A stretch of 64,000 nucleotides of DNA, taken from positions 81,252,452 through 81,316,451 of the forward strand of contig NC_054704.1 of NCBI RefSeq assembly GCF_016097555.1, given 5' to 3'. This document shows, one piece after another, positions 38,475-50,086 of the stretch. A program made the translations under genes and the position numbers. The DNA comes from Gigantopelta aegis (Eukaryota; Mollusca; Gastropoda; Neomphalida; Peltospiridae). The stretch's first letter is position 1. The number at the start of each line of letters is the position of its first letter. The notes beneath the pieces were generated by a model, which was not told the origin of the DNA, ran no database searches, and was given only the letters and a program-made list of their open reading frames with translations.

Positions 38475-38868
38475 AGAACCGGCCTCGGTGGCGTCATGGT
38501 AGGCCATCGGTCTACAGGTTGGTACATACTGGGTTCGGATCCCAGTCGAGGCATGGGATTTTTTTATCTAGATACCGACTCCAAACCCTGAGTGAGTGCT
38601 CCGCAAGGCTCAATGGGTAGGTGTAAACCACTTGCACCGACCAGTGATCCATAACTGGTTTAACAAAGGCCATGGTTTGTGCTATCCTGCCTGTGGGAAG
38701 CGCAAATAAAAGATCCCTTGCTGCTAATCGGAAAGAGTAGCCCATGTAGTGGCGACAGCAGGTTTCGTCTCAATATCTGTGTGGTCCTTAACCATATGTC
38801 TGACGCCATATAACCGTAAATAAAAATGTGTTAAGTGCGTCGTTAAATACAACATTTCTTTCTTTCTT
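38475..38868 (+). mobile_element. SINE type C (tail 1), full copy
   Basis: Head ACCGGCCTCGGTGGCGTCAT, box B GGTTCGGATCCC, tail then (TTTC)n. Duplication TGAATATAGC at 38465-38474 and 38869-38878. Confidence 0.9.
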
Positions 38869-38982
38869 TGAATATAGCCGAATATCTATAGCCCCAAAAC
38901 CTTGCCCTACTTTCCCAGATGCCAGGATCGCATCTGAGTACCGGTGCAATGTAGTATGTTCACCCCCGAAGAATACTGACTG

Positions 38983-39003
38983 GGGGGGGGGGGGGGGGGG
39001 GGG
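38983..39003 (+). repeat. poly-G tract
   Basis: About 21 G after GAATACTGACT. Confidence 0.9.
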
Positions 39004-39175
39004 AGTTTAGTACGGAGAATACTAATATGACTTTGTTTCTCGTAAAGGGGCCTTTAGCGTAGAATATTTTAATATCCGTGGGAATTGTTTTTCTTAATCT
39101 TGCTATATAATTTATTATGTTTACGGTTATTTAGTTGTAGCCTTGCGACTTTCATTACTGAGAAAATTCATCTAC

Positions 39176-39466
39176 AAGTTTGTTTGTTTTGTTTAACGAC
39201 ACCACTAGAGCACATTGATTTACTAATCACCGGCTATTGAATGTCAAACATTTTGTAATTTTGAGGTCTAGTCTTAGAGCGATGCATTTTTTTTTATTAG
39301 TAGCAAGGGATCTTTTATATGCACCATCCCACAGGTAGGATAGCACATGCCACGGCCTTTGATATACCAGTCGTGGTGCACTGGCTGGAACGAGAAATAG
39401 CCCAATGGGACCACAACGGGGATCGATCCTAGACCGACCGCGCATCAAGCGAACGCTTTACCACTG
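39176..39466 (-). mobile_element. SINE type B
   Basis: TTTGTTTTGTTTAACGACAC tail to box-B-like GGATCGATCC and GTGGTAAAGCGTTCGCTTG (minus strand); last head bases lost. Confidence 0.87.
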
Positions 39467-40123
39467 AAAAAACAAAAAACAAAATAAATGAAAAAAATTA
39501 ATTGACAATTGTGGATTGTAAAATCAACTACAAATTCGTCGGTTACTTCACAACTGAAAATTGTCAAACCCACCCGAAGACGAGTGAACGCTCATGTTAG
39601 TGATCACCTGAAGTGTTTGGAATTGTCAAACATCTTGGCGATTCAATGGGATGTGTTTAAGGACCTTGATATTTACAGAAAACCTACTACCTGGATGTGG
39701 GGAAAGTACACACAAAACGCGCATGCAAACAGTGATGTGAGCTGCACTCGTTTAACCCATTCACCCATATCTACCCTAAGATTCTTGAGTTTATTATCCA
39801 TTTTGAAGGTTATCTGGACAAAAATGGTTTACAGGGCTAGGAAAGATGTATAGAGCCAGTAGAACTGGTTAATAGTTCAAGTTCTTTAATGAGTTCAGTT
39901 GATCACATTGTAACTAATTCCAGGGCTTGATTTCGTCTAAAACATATTAATAAATGTTTGTGAACAAAATAGCGTTCTATTCACAAATACTAATACGAAT
40001 AACACAAATGGACAAATTACGGACACAATTTGTTTGTAATAATAATAGATCTCTAATTCTGTTTTCTTGTATTTGCCAAAGTTATTTTGACATTTGTCAG
40101 TTTAATTTTATATTCACTAAACA
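39467..40123. other. gene-free stretch
   Basis: A 114-codon plus-strand open frame at 39509-39853 has no motif I recognise and no splice context; I do not call it a gene. Confidence 0.5.
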
Positions 40124-40127
40124 TTAA

Positions 40128-40959
40128 AGGGACACACCCTAGTTACGGCTAGTTGTTAACCATTACGGCGTTGTTTTTCGCTATTAAACCCATTTTTTCA
40201 CATATAAAATTGCACTTTACTTACCGTTTATTATTTAGAATATACATTTCCATTCACCTGAAGTGTTTTTTGGTAATCCTGGTAATCCTGGTTTTTGTAA
40301 TACCACAAAATGCATTTTTCGTATTTCTTAAAAACGCACGCATCTTTGAGAAAAAACCGTTGAGCAGACAAGGTCTAATCTATTTTTAGACGGGATATTT
40401 CCATTTCAATGTCACAGACGTTGGTATACCACGTGCCCGTTATCATTTTGGTTCGGTTTGTTTTCTCGTGCACGGTTCGCGCAATCAACATCCGATTTGT
40501 TGTTGTTCATTTGTGAGATTTTTCTTCACAGTTCGTGAACATTTTCAGTAACAATAAAGTTCAGACAAGAAAGTGTCTCAATGCAAAACGTTACAAACCC
40601 TTAAAACCAATAATTTTGCTAAGTCTTACGATATCTGGAGAGGGGATACAACCAGGACAGAACAGTTGGAACATGTCCAGGAGAGGTGAAAAGAACGCAC
40701 CCCAAGTCTGTGCGCACTCTGTGAAATTTGTCGTGACGTAGGCATTGTTGTACTTCGAGCGACATCTACCGGTGACATCAGAATACTAACTTTCAAAATT
40801 ATTTCAAGCAATTGGGACATGGGGATTCCCATGGTATTTATCGATATAAAACCTGCTTTTTCACTCCATTTGATAAAAACATGATCTAAGTGTGTTACAG
40901 GTTTGTAGATTAACCAAATTATAATTTATTTTCGCTGGATGGAACTAGGGTGTGCGGCT
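40128..40959 (+). mobile_element. TTAA-bounded element (subfamily 1)
   Basis: 832 bases between TTAA at 40124-40127 and 40960-40963. Ends AGGGACACACCCTAGTT and complement AGCCGCACACCCTAGTT. Inverted sister copy at 44127-44917. Noncoding. Confidence 0.9.
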
Positions 40960-40963
40960 TTAA

Positions 40964-41499
40964 TGTTAATTAAGGGGCCATGTAAATATTACACGTGTAA
41001 CGTTCGAGTGGGTCTATAGGGGTATGCCCAAACGTTATATGGCGTTACAGGGGGTGGGTGGCTATATTGAACAGCGTTAACTAACGCACTAATTTAAAAA
41101 AAACCCATCATAAACGCTGTCACGGCAACAATGTTTAAATGTAAAGTAGGTATGTAGTAATAGCTAGATGTAAATGTACAAGAATGATTTTAAATCGAGT
41201 TGAAATGCGAATAGATCTGCGCGTCTTCCAAATCACAAAACATTACGTTAAAATTATATTACACACATAGCATCACTTATTTGTGAATTGGGGGGTGGGG
41301 GTGGGGGGGTGGGGTGTGTGTCTTCAAGCGTTACGTTATATTTTAGGTGGTACATGGTCTAGCGTTACGGGGGTGGGGGTGGGGGGAGGGGTCTACTTTT
41401 GTCCAAAATAGCGTTATGTAATATTTGAATGGCTCCCAATTAGATGTGTATTCATGTAAATGTATTGTAATGTATTTATGTACGGAACACGCTGTGACA
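40964..41499. other. gene-free stretch
   Basis: GT- and G-rich phrases (41290-41320, 41366-41392) within unremarkable AT-rich sequence, with GCGTTA repeated loosely. Confidence 0.5.
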
Positions 41500-41507
41500 T
41501 GATCGGC

Positions 41508-41622
41508 GAAGTGGCGACAGCGGGTTTGCTCTCTCAATAACTATGTGGTCCTTAACCATATGTCTGATGCCATATAAACATAAATACAATGCGTTGAATG
41601 CGTCATTAAATAAAACATTTCC
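41508..41622 (+). mobile_element. SINE type A, 5'-truncated
   Basis: Starts GAAGTGGCGACAGCGGG, ends GTCATTAAATAAAACATTTC. Duplication TGATCGGC at 41500-41507 and 41623-41630, so the truncation happened at insertion. Confidence 0.88.
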
Positions 41623-41792
41623 TGATCGGCAATCCAAATAAACAAATTTGTATTCGTATTTACGTTCTTATTGTTTCCAGTTTATAATACCTGTATTAAT
41701 TAGAAGGAAACTGGGGCTCTTAAAGCAATAATTTCAGTCCTACATTTAAGGTAACAAAACTTGCTCAAAATGAGGATGACCTATTTTGACCC

Positions 41793-42094
41793 TAAACCCT
41801 GAGTGAGTGCTCCGCAAGGCTCAATGGGTAGGTGTAAACCACTTGCACCGACCAGTGATCTATAACTGGTTCAACAAAGGCCATGGTTTGCGCTATCCCG
41901 CCTGTGGGAAGCGCAAATAAAAGATCGCTTGCTGTCTGTCGTAAAAGAGTAGCCTATGTGGGGACAGCGGGTTTCCTCTAAATAAAAAAAAGTGTCAGAA
42001 TGACCATATGTTTGACGTCCAATAGCCGATGATAAGATTAAAAATCAATGTGCTCTAGTGGCGTCGTTAAATAAAACAAACTTTACTTTTTTTA
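41793..42094 (+). mobile_element. SINE type C (tail 2), 5'-truncated
   Basis: Begins in the central region (CCCTGAGTGAGTGCTCC) and ends with the B-like tail. Duplication ATTTTGACCC at 41783-41792 and 42095-42104. Confidence 0.88.
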
Positions 42095-42349
42095 ATTTTG
42101 ACCCCCAAGGAATGTTATCTGTTTATCCCGACTTTGTGTTTAGCTGGCTAGTGTTAGGATTATCATCAGTTGTGTTATATTTCCGTTAATGATTCTTTTT
42201 AAATAAATTTCTTTTGTATCGTGGACACAGAAGAATAAAATATTCGTTATTCAAGCACTGGCGTAGGAAACGGGGGGAAGGGGGGAATGTGCCCCCCCCC
42301 CCACTTTTTAGATATTTTGCTTTATAATAGTGTAAAAATGTGTAAATAT

Positions 42350-42351
<2 letters not shown>

Positions 42352-42386
<35 letters not shown>

Positions 42387-42409
42387 ACCCCCCCCCCCCC
42401 CCCCCCCCC

Positions 42410-42453
<44 letters not shown>
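42352..42453 (+). repeat. 100-base poly-C tract
   Basis: Almost pure C with two single A interruptions, followed by (CA)n. A shorter C run lies at 42292-42301. The very long Pro/Gly frames are shadows. Confidence 0.95.
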
Positions 42454-42832
42454 ACACACACACACTTTTTGGCACCTCCCTATGCCAGTGACCGTTCTTG
42501 TACTATAACACGTATGTCAAATATATCACATATTCTTTTTTTAATTATATTGTGAAAACTGGTATGACCATGGGTCGATTTCCATATATAACCTTTTAAT
42601 AAGCCAAGCGTATCTAGACTTAATTATCTCCATACAAGTCCAGTTACTCACTGAAGCGAAGGCTGGATAATATGAATATGCTAGATGAAACAGAAGCCTT
42701 TCCGTGCGGGCCGATAATAGACAACCAGGTCGCTGTTATAATTTAAAGGGACTATATACGTATACATAGCGCTGCGAAATAAGTCGCAGTGGACAGTCTG
42801 CCTCCAACATTAAATTCTTGCTTAATAAAGAA

Positions 42833-43100
42833 GGAAATGTTTTATTTAACGGCGCACTCAACATATTTTATTTACGGTTATATGGCGTCGGACATAGGGT
42901 TAAGGACTACACAGATATTGAGAGAGGAAACCCGCTGTCGCCACTTCATGGGCTACTCTTTTCGATTAGCAGCAAGGGATCTATTATGTGCACCAGCCCA
43001 CAGACAGGGTAGTACATATCACGACCTTTGATATACCAGTCGTGGTGCATAGGCAGGGACGAAGATATAGGGTCCACCGACGGGGATCGATCCCAGACCG
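42833..43100 (-). mobile_element. SINE type A, head cut off
   Basis: TTGCTTAATAAAGAAGG then TTTATTTAACGGCGCACTCA; stops at CGATCCCAGACCG, where the TTAA-type element begins. Confidence 0.85.
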
Positions 43101-43203
43101 AGGGACTATCCTGCGTGTGAAGCCATTGTAAGATGTTTTTGACTAACAAAGTATTTTTTGTGGACTAAAATTACATATAAAATATATTTTCTTCTTTAGA
43201 ATA

Positions 43204-43727
43204 CAGGGCCCCGTTCCACAAAGCGATCTTAGCGATAAGAAAAAAAAAGAGTAAAGTTTGTTTTATTTAACGACGCCACTAGAGCACATTGATTTTTAAT
43301 CTTATCATCGGCTATTGGACGTCAAACATATGGTCATTCTGACACTGTTTTTAGAGGAAACCCGCTGTCGCCACATAGGCTACTCTTTTTTACGACAGGC
43401 AGCAAGGGATCTTTTATTTGCGCTTCCCACAGGCAGGATAGCACAAACCATGGCCTTTGTTGAACCAGTTATGGATCACTGGTCGGTGCAAGTGGTTTAC
43501 ACCTACCCATTGAGCCTTGCGGAGCAATCACTCAGGGTTTGGAGTCGGTATCTGGATTAAAAATCGCATGCCTCGACTGGGATCCAGTACCTACCAGCCT
43601 GTAGACCGATGGCCTGCCACGACGCCACCGAGGCCGGTATTAGCGATAAGATTACCTCAAGTGTATATGTTAGGTGTGCAGTTATGGTGATCTTAAGGCT
43701 AAGATCGCTTCGTAGAACGGGGCCCTG
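43204..43727. mobile_element. GGGCCCC-ended MITE, carrying a SINE
   Basis: CAGGGCCCCGTTCCACAAAG at the left, CTTCGTAGAACGGGGCCCTG at the right; the body is interrupted by the SINE at 43240-43639. Confidence 0.88.
43240..43639 (-). mobile_element. SINE type C (tail 2), full copy
   Basis: Minus-strand head ACCGGCCTCGGTGGCGTCGT; duplication TTAGCGATAAG at 43229-43239 and 43640-43650. Confidence 0.92.
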
Positions 43728-43890
43728 GTGTCTGCAAATGCAGTGTGTTTGCGGTCGCGTGCTAATGTTTATAGCAGTCATTGTTGATTTCTTCTTGATA
43801 AATCGTCTTCTGTGGGTTTTCGTATGTACAAAACTATTGCAAGGTAAGATCGGTCACGGCTACTGTAAACATAAGGGCGACAACAAACAC

Positions 43891-44968
43891 ATGTATCCCA
43901 GTGGTAAAACGCTTGCTTGATGCGCGGTCAGTCCATTGAGCTATTTCTCGTTCCATCCAGTGCACCATGACTGGTATATCAAAGGTCATGGTATGTGCCA
44001 TCCTGTCTGTGGGATGGTGCATATAATAGATCACTTGCTACTAATGATAAAATGTAGCAGGTTCTCTCTCTAAAGACTATATGCCAAAATTACCAAATAT
44101 TTGTCATCCAAATAGCCGATGATTAAAGCCACACACCCTAGTTCTATCCAGCGAAAATAAATTATAATTTGGTTAATCTACAAACCTGTCACTTAGATCA
44201 CGTTTTTATCAAATGGAGTGAAACAGCAGGTTTTATATCGATAAATACTATGGGAATCCCCATGTCCCAATTGCTTGAAATAATTTTGAAAGTTAGTATT
44301 CTGATGTCACCGGTAGATGTCGCTCGAAGCACAACAATGCCTACGTCACGACAAATTTCACAGACTTGGGGTGCGTTCCTTTCACCTGTTCTGTCCTGGT
44401 TGTATCCCCTCTCCAGATATCGTAAGACTTAGCAAAATTATTGGTTTTAAGGGTTTTGTATTGAGACTCTTACTTGTCTGAACTTTATTGTTACTGAAAA
44501 TGTTCACGAACTGTGAAGAAATATCTCACAAATGAACAACAAGCAAACAACAAATCGGATGTTGATTGCGCGAACCGTGCACGAGAAAACAAACCGAACC
44601 AAAATGATAACGGTCACGCGGTATACCACGTCTGTGACGTTTACACAGGAAGATTCCCTCTAAAAATAGATTGGACCTCGCTTGCTTAACGGTTTTTTCT
44701 CGAGTGCGCGCGGCATTTTAAGAAATACAAAAAATGCAGTGGTTTTACAAACATCAGGATTACCAGGATTACCAAAAAGCACTTCAGGTGAATGGAAATG
44801 TGTATTCTAAATAATAAAATGTAAGTAAAGTGCAATTTTATTTGTGAACAAATGGGTTTAACAGCGAAAAACAACGCCGTAATGGTTAACAATTAGCCGT
44901 AACTAGGACGTGTCCCTTTAATAAATCAATGTGCTCCAGTGGTGTTGTTAAACAAAACAAACAAACAC
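43891..44968 (+). mobile_element. SINE type B split by a TTAA element
   Basis: 43891-44126 (TCCCAGTGGTAAAACGCTTG to GCCGATGATTAA) continues at 44922 (TAAATCAATGTGCTCCAGTG). Removing 44127-44921 gives the normal SINE sequence. Confidence 0.92.
44127..44917 (-). mobile_element. TTAA-bounded element (subfamily 1), inverted copy
   Basis: Reverse complement matches 40128-40959 along its length. TTAA at 44123-44126 and 44918-44921. Confidence 0.92.
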
Positions 44969-45075
44969 CTTGCTTATACGACACTGATATTTTAAACAGG
45001 AAAATACCTCTAATGTGTGATCTGTTTGTGATAAATATGTTTCAATGGCAGCAAACTCGGGGACAGTCCCTTTAA

Positions 45076-45452
45076 ATTACTCGATAAGCCTTTCTCTCAC
45101 TGACCCAAGAAAATACCCCGAGAAAATGTTCAATTTTGGTTATTCAGATAGGATATATCCATCCTTGTAATTACAATAAGCGGGTACAACACCACCCTCA
45201 CTCTTTTCGACCCGCCCCTGCTTACAATAAAACCATACCTGCTGATTATATAAAACAACTTACTCCACAGTGTACGTCACTTGATAACAGAAACTCGTGT
45301 TCAGTAATAAAATAATGTATCACATGTACGTATACTATAGTCCAGCTGACACACGTTGATAAGTATTGATCGGCAAGTAGATGTAGTATCCCTTTAGAAA
45401 TCTAGAAATACTGATCTACATAATCTACGATTTGGAATGAGGTTAAGCCGCA

Positions 45453-45491
<39 letters not shown>

Positions 45492-45524
45492 GCGCGCACT
45501 CACAATCTCTCTCTCTCTCTCTCT
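45076..45524. other. gene-free stretch
   Basis: CA/CG microsatellite 45456-45500 and CT run 45506-45527; otherwise nothing seen. Confidence 0.6.
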
Positions 45525-45818
45525 CCAGTGGTAAAGCGTTCGCTTGATGCGCGGTCGGTCTGGGATCGATCCCCGTCGGTGGGCTCATTGGGCTATTTGG
45601 CGTATCGGCCAGTACACCACGACTAGTATGTCAAATGCTGTGGTATGTACAATTCTGTCTGTGGGATGATGCATATAACAGATCCCTTGCTACTAATGGA
45701 ACAATGCAGCGGGCTTCCTCTCTAAGACTATATGTCAAAATTATCAAATGTCTGACATCCAATACTCGATGATTAATAAATCAATGTGCTCCAGTGGTGT
45801 CGTTAAACAACACAAACT
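45525..45818 (+). mobile_element. SINE type B, 5' end replaced by CT run
   Basis: TCCAGTGGTAAAGCGTTCGC, box-B-like GGATCGATCC, tail GGTGTCGTTAAACAACACAA. Confidence 0.88.
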
Positions 45819-45835
45819 TAATTTTAACTTGTATT

Positions 45836-45908
45836 CATATGTCTGACGCCAGACAACCGCAATAAAAATGTGTTCAGTGTGTTGTTAAACAAAATATTAC
45901 TTCCTTTC
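45836..45908 (+). mobile_element. SINE type A tail fragment
   Basis: TATGTCTGACGCCAGACAAC to GTTGTTAAACAAAATATTAC. Confidence 0.75.
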
Positions 45909-46039
45909 TGCTTTCTATATCTGGTCTGTCTTACAGGAAGTTATTAATAACGTGTAAATTATTTATCTGATGTGTCCACTGATATTGTTGGACTGATACG
46001 CTGATTAATAAAATATTAGCATGAACCTGTATTTGATAG

Positions 46040-46062
46040 GGGGGGGGGGGGGGGGGGGGGGA
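46040..46062 (+). repeat. poly-G tract
   Basis: About 22 G; a C run follows at 46124-46140. Confidence 0.9.
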
Positions 46063-46089
46063 AGTATTTTGCAACATGCATCAGACTTA

Positions 46090-46193
46090 AGCTGGTAGGT
46101 ACTGGGTTAATATCCCGGTCCTGCCCCCCCCCCCCCCCCCACACACACACACAGACCACAGACACACACTTATCAGAGAGGGGAAGGGGAGAT

Positions 46194-46229
<36 letters not shown>

Positions 46230-46375
46230 CCACTACACTGACGTCCATCCAAACCTTTAACCACTGTCCTGGACGTACACTCTTGACAGATGATACATAT
46301 GTCCAGTACAGCGTGCTTGAACTGTACTTGTATGTAAGCAAGAAAACCCAAGTGACAGCGAAATGAAATAATAAA
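46090..46375 (+). mobile_element. SINE type D with microsatellite inside
   Basis: GCTGGTAGGTACTGGG head part, then C, CA and GA runs where the SINE normally has a C/T-rich stretch, then CTGTCCTGGACGTACAC and a tail ending GAAATGAAATAATAAATA. Confidence 0.7.
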
Positions 46376-46379
46376 TACC

Positions 46380-47211
46380 TCGTTCGTAAATCATTCATCT
46401 GTAGTCTCGTGTTACTCGTGTTACTCGTGTTCCTGGAATGGTATGCTACTTTCATGCTGATTAATAAAATATTAACGAGGACCAGATTAAACATTAAGAT
46501 CCAAATGTACCTTGTGTTTGTTAGAGAAAAAAAAATCGATTTGGCAAAAACCAGAGAAAAATGTCTTGTCAAGAGTGTGATTAGACGACGCGTTGCATGG
46601 CAACCTATACTTTGTTTTTTAAAATTATAACAATACATCATAAAATACGATTTCTCTCATTATATGTATACAACAAAACATGCTTAAATATACCGACATT
46701 GATATTCTAAAGAAGAAACTGTATTTTAATTTAATACGCATTGACATAGCTAGCATTTAATATAAGAGACACCAACATTGGGTGTGGCGCGGGCACCGAA
46801 GCTGTCTGTGAATCGTGTTTTGGGAAGACACACGAAAAGTGTAAAAGGTTGTGGGTTAAAAAACAAGAAAGAGGAGGAGTGTCGGGGTGGGGGGGGGGGG
46901 GGGTGGCGGGAGTGGAGATGGGGCTGGCCCGCATTACATTGTTGCAGGCTACCAAAGTGTTACAACCATCCACTTCTCTGGACTCTACTGGAGTATGTTG
47001 GAACAGGTGTTTTCACTACTCTACTTCAACTTGAAGATACTCTCCCCGTTTCAGAAATTCCGTATAACATATTATAGCCTCTAGAATATTACCTGAGCGT
47101 GTGACATTCGAAATACACGGAATGAGACATATACTATAAAGATTAAACCCTGACATTTATATGCTATTTTCTTGAGTACATTTTAAAAAAAGAATTGAGT
47201 TTTCTCAGGGG
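46380..47211. other. gene-free stretch
   Basis: G run at 46890-46902; small frames only. No gene or named repeat seen. Confidence 0.5.
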
Positions 47212-47267
47212 AGCATCCAACAGCCGATGATTCATGTGCTCTAGTGGTGTCGTTAAACAAAACACAC
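47212..47267 (+). mobile_element. SINE type B tail fragment
   Basis: CATCCAACAGCCGATGATTC to GTGTCGTTAAACAAAACACA. Confidence 0.78.
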
Positions 47268-47353
47268 TCCAGAAGCAGACTCTCCCCACCAAGGTCCGTT
47301 TATTCCCCTTGCAATTTAGACATCGCCTTTTTCACCAAATAACATCTAGTTAA

Positions 47354-47734
47354 AGGGACATTCCTGAGTTTGCTGCATTGTAAGACGTTTCCGACTAATA
47401 AAATATTTCTACGATTAAACTTGCATATTAAATATATGTTCTTGTTTAGAATACCAGTATCTGTATATTCAATGTGTTTTTGGTTGTCTTAATATATGTA
47501 AGAAGCCCAAACTGGATTTTGTCTTAAATAATTTCGTACGTCTGGAGAAAAAAAAAGAGGAAAATAAAATTAAATTTAACCTAGTACAAATACTAGAACG
47601 ATCAGAAACACGTTTAATATACAGCCACTAATATTTTATACAGAAAAATATATTTGATATATAATTACAATCGTTAAAAAGTCTCTGTTAGTCGATAACA
47701 TCTTAAAAATTGCAGCAAACTCAGGAATGTCCCT
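47354..47734. mobile_element. TTAA-bounded element (subfamily 3), twin copy
   Basis: 381 bases, TTAA at 47350-47353 and 47735-47738; ends AGGGACATTCCTGAGTTTGC on both strands. Same orientation and near-identical to 31498-31879. Confidence 0.92.
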
Positions 47735-47758
47735 TTAAACAAGTCTTTGACTTTAGAC

Positions 47759-48106
47759 TCTACAGGAAGGTAGGTACTGGGTTCGGATCCCAGTCGAGGC
47801 ACGGGATTTTTAATCCAGATACCGACTCCAAACCCTGAGTGAGTGCTCCGTAAGACTCAATGGGTAGGTGTAAACCACTTGCACCGACCAGTGATCCATA
47901 ACTGGTTCAACAAAGGCCTTGGTTTGTGCTATCCTGCCTGTGGGAAGCGCAAATAAAAGATCCCTTGCTGCTAATCAGAAGAGTAGCCCATGTAGTGGCG
48001 ACAGCGGGTTTCCTCTTAGAATCTGTGTGGTCCTTAACCATATGGCTGACGCCATATAACCGTAAATAAAATGTGTTGAGTGCGTCGTTAAATAAAACAT
48101 TTCTTT
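47759..48106 (+). mobile_element. SINE type C (tail 1), head truncated
   Basis: Starts near AGGTAGGTACTGGG; box B GGTTCGGATCCC present. Duplication CTTTAGAC at 47751-47758 and 48107-48114. Confidence 0.85.
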
Positions 48107-48176
48107 CTTTAGACAGTTCTCTTTAACAAAGGCTTATTTCTAACATAGCAACTCAGTCCATATATCTAAAAACACA

Positions 48177-48600
48177 AGGCCGAATTTACGAAGCCTGTTT
48201 TTCTTAAAGGCAGGTGTTTAAGCATTGTAAATGTATGTAGTTACACGCGTGTGAGACATAAACAGGCGTTTAAGCATTGTAAATGTGTGTAGTTACACGC
48301 GTGTGAGACATAAACAGGTGTTTAAGCATTGTAAATGTGTGTAGTTACTCGCGTGAGACAAACAGGTGTTTAAGCATTGTAAATGTGTGTAGTTACACGC
48401 GTGTGAGACATAAACAGGTGTTTAATCATTGTAAATGTGTGTAGTTACACGCGTGTAAGACATAAACAGGTGTTTAATCATTGTAAATGTATGTAGTTAC
48501 ACGCGTGTAAGACATTAACAGGTGTTTAATCATTGTAAATGTTTGTAGTTACACGCGTGTAAGACATAAACAGGTGTTTAATCATTGTATTCGGCCTTGA
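48177..48600 (+). mobile_element. short-TIR element with a 52-base minisatellite core
   Basis: AAGGCCGAATTTACGAAGCC at the left and ATTGTATTCGGCCTT at the right are inverted. Between them, about seven units of 52 bases (GGTGTTTAAGCATTGTAAAT ... TTACACGCGTGTGAG) start at 48211, 48263, 48315, 48363 (one 48-base unit precedes the next), 48415, 48467, 48519 and 48571. Each has the palindrome ACACGCGTGT. Confidence 0.85.
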
Positions 48601-49235
48601 CTTGTCTGATACCAGTTAGTCAGGCACTACAGGTGTGCTGCTACAAGAAAATAACATAATTAAATGTGTATGAACACTTACACTGCTTTCCTATATCGAA
48701 GGGTTGCACGTAGCCCAGTGCTTAAAACTACATTCCCTGGAATATTTTTATTATTTAAGCATATAGAACAGAAAATCCAATTACGTTTGGTGCATATATG
48801 ACGCCGCACTCCGCATTGGTTTCACTACGCTGGCTTATTCAGGTCAAAAACAAAGCCATGAGTTTGAAAGTGGAACACTTTTGACGGGCTCGTACCGATC
48901 TCGGTTTTCATTGGTTTATCACAAGTATAGAATTCCCCAACAAGAGATCACGTGAGATTTCGCAATTTTTGAACAAATTTAACTGTCTTGATTAGGGGTC
49001 GTCTCATATCCATAGAGGTATGGTACAACGCCTTTCCACGGGTCGGTGAGTGGGGGATTTGTCTTGAAATTTTGACAGTGGCCAGCTGTTGGCATATGCG
49101 TTACATGGGTGTTACTAATTACGTAACGCTCTAGGGGTAGAGGAAGAGGGTACTGTGTTCGATTTACGTAACATTTTTCAAGACTATATGCTATTTTTAT
49201 TCATTACTTAGACCTAAAAAGGTGTTTTTTGGAAA
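48601..49235. other. gene-free stretch
   Basis: No open frame or repeat recognised. Confidence 0.5.
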
Positions 49236-49690
49236 TGCGCGGTCAGCCTACGATAGATCCCCATCGGCGGGTATACAAAAAGACCATGGTATGTGATATA
49301 CTGTCTCTGGGATGGTACATATAAACAGTCCCTTGCTAAAAAAAAATGTAGCGGGTTTCCAAGGCGCGCGTGCAGGGATTTCAGCGAGGTTGGGGTTATA
49401 GACTGTGTTAAGCGAAGTTTATATGGGGCCATGCTCCCCCCCAAAATACATTTCAATTTTTTTTAAGCTTGGGTATTGGGTTTCGGCCTCCAATACCCTC
49501 CCCCTGCACATGTACCCGATTCCTCTCTAAGATTATATGTCAAAATTATCAAATGTTAGACACCCAACAGCAGATGGAAGGAAGGATAGGATTTGTTTTA
49601 TTTAACGACGCACTCAACACATTTTATTTACAGTTGTATGGGGTCGGATGATTATTAATTCAATATGCTTTATCTTTGATGCCGTTAAAC
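49236..49690 (+). mobile_element. broken SINE type B with inserted pieces
   Basis: Head/centre piece 49236-49362, tail piece 49517-49576, and a last tail piece near 49648-49690. An A-type tail on the minus strand (49590-49649) and about 150 bases of other sequence lie between. A C run follows at 49691-49710. Confidence 0.65.
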
Positions 49691-49710
49691 TCCCCCCCCC
49701 CCCCCCCCCC

Positions 49711-50086
49711 CAATTTTCCCTTTCCAAACGAAATAATATGTATTTGAATTTGTCGATTTTAACACGTAAACTTAAGAAGTGAAAATGTTCATTTGTCTAC
49801 TTTAGTATATTTTATTTTTAAAATATATACATGATTAATGTGTTACTAGTATACAAACTAAACTTTGAAAGTTCTACTAACACTATAAAATTCAGTGGTG
49901 CACAAATGTGAAATTGTGATAGTTGCCCGCATACAGTATTTCATAAAAGGTTTTATGAATATAATTTTGAACTGTCTTTAAAATGAAACTGAAATTTAAA
50001 ATGTTTTTATTATGATTACTTATCAGTTTAGTTTTATTTCTTTTTTAACATTATTTATCTACAGCTCATCTTCGCTTAGGCTGAAA
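49711..50086. other. AT-rich gene-free stretch
   Basis: Nothing recognised. Confidence 0.5.

Larger units (their letters stand above)
43101..45071. mobile_element. TTAA-type element (subfamily 3) broken by four insertions
   Basis: Left end AGGGACTATCCTGCGTGTGA (diverged), body pieces 43121-43203 and 43728-43890, right end CAGCAAACTCGGGGACAGTC at 45051-45071 followed by TTAA. The insertions lie within, as listed separately. Confidence 0.7.

Noticed and set aside
39509-39853. 114-codon plus-strand frame
   Set aside because: No recognisable motif, no splice context and AT-rich surroundings; chance cannot be excluded.
42186-42555. Poly-Gly and poly-Pro frames
   Set aside because: Translation of the poly-C tract.
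48211-48595. Regularly spaced repeats resembling a CRISPR array
   Set aside because: Adjacent 52-base units without unique spacers in a eukaryotic genome; a minisatellite.
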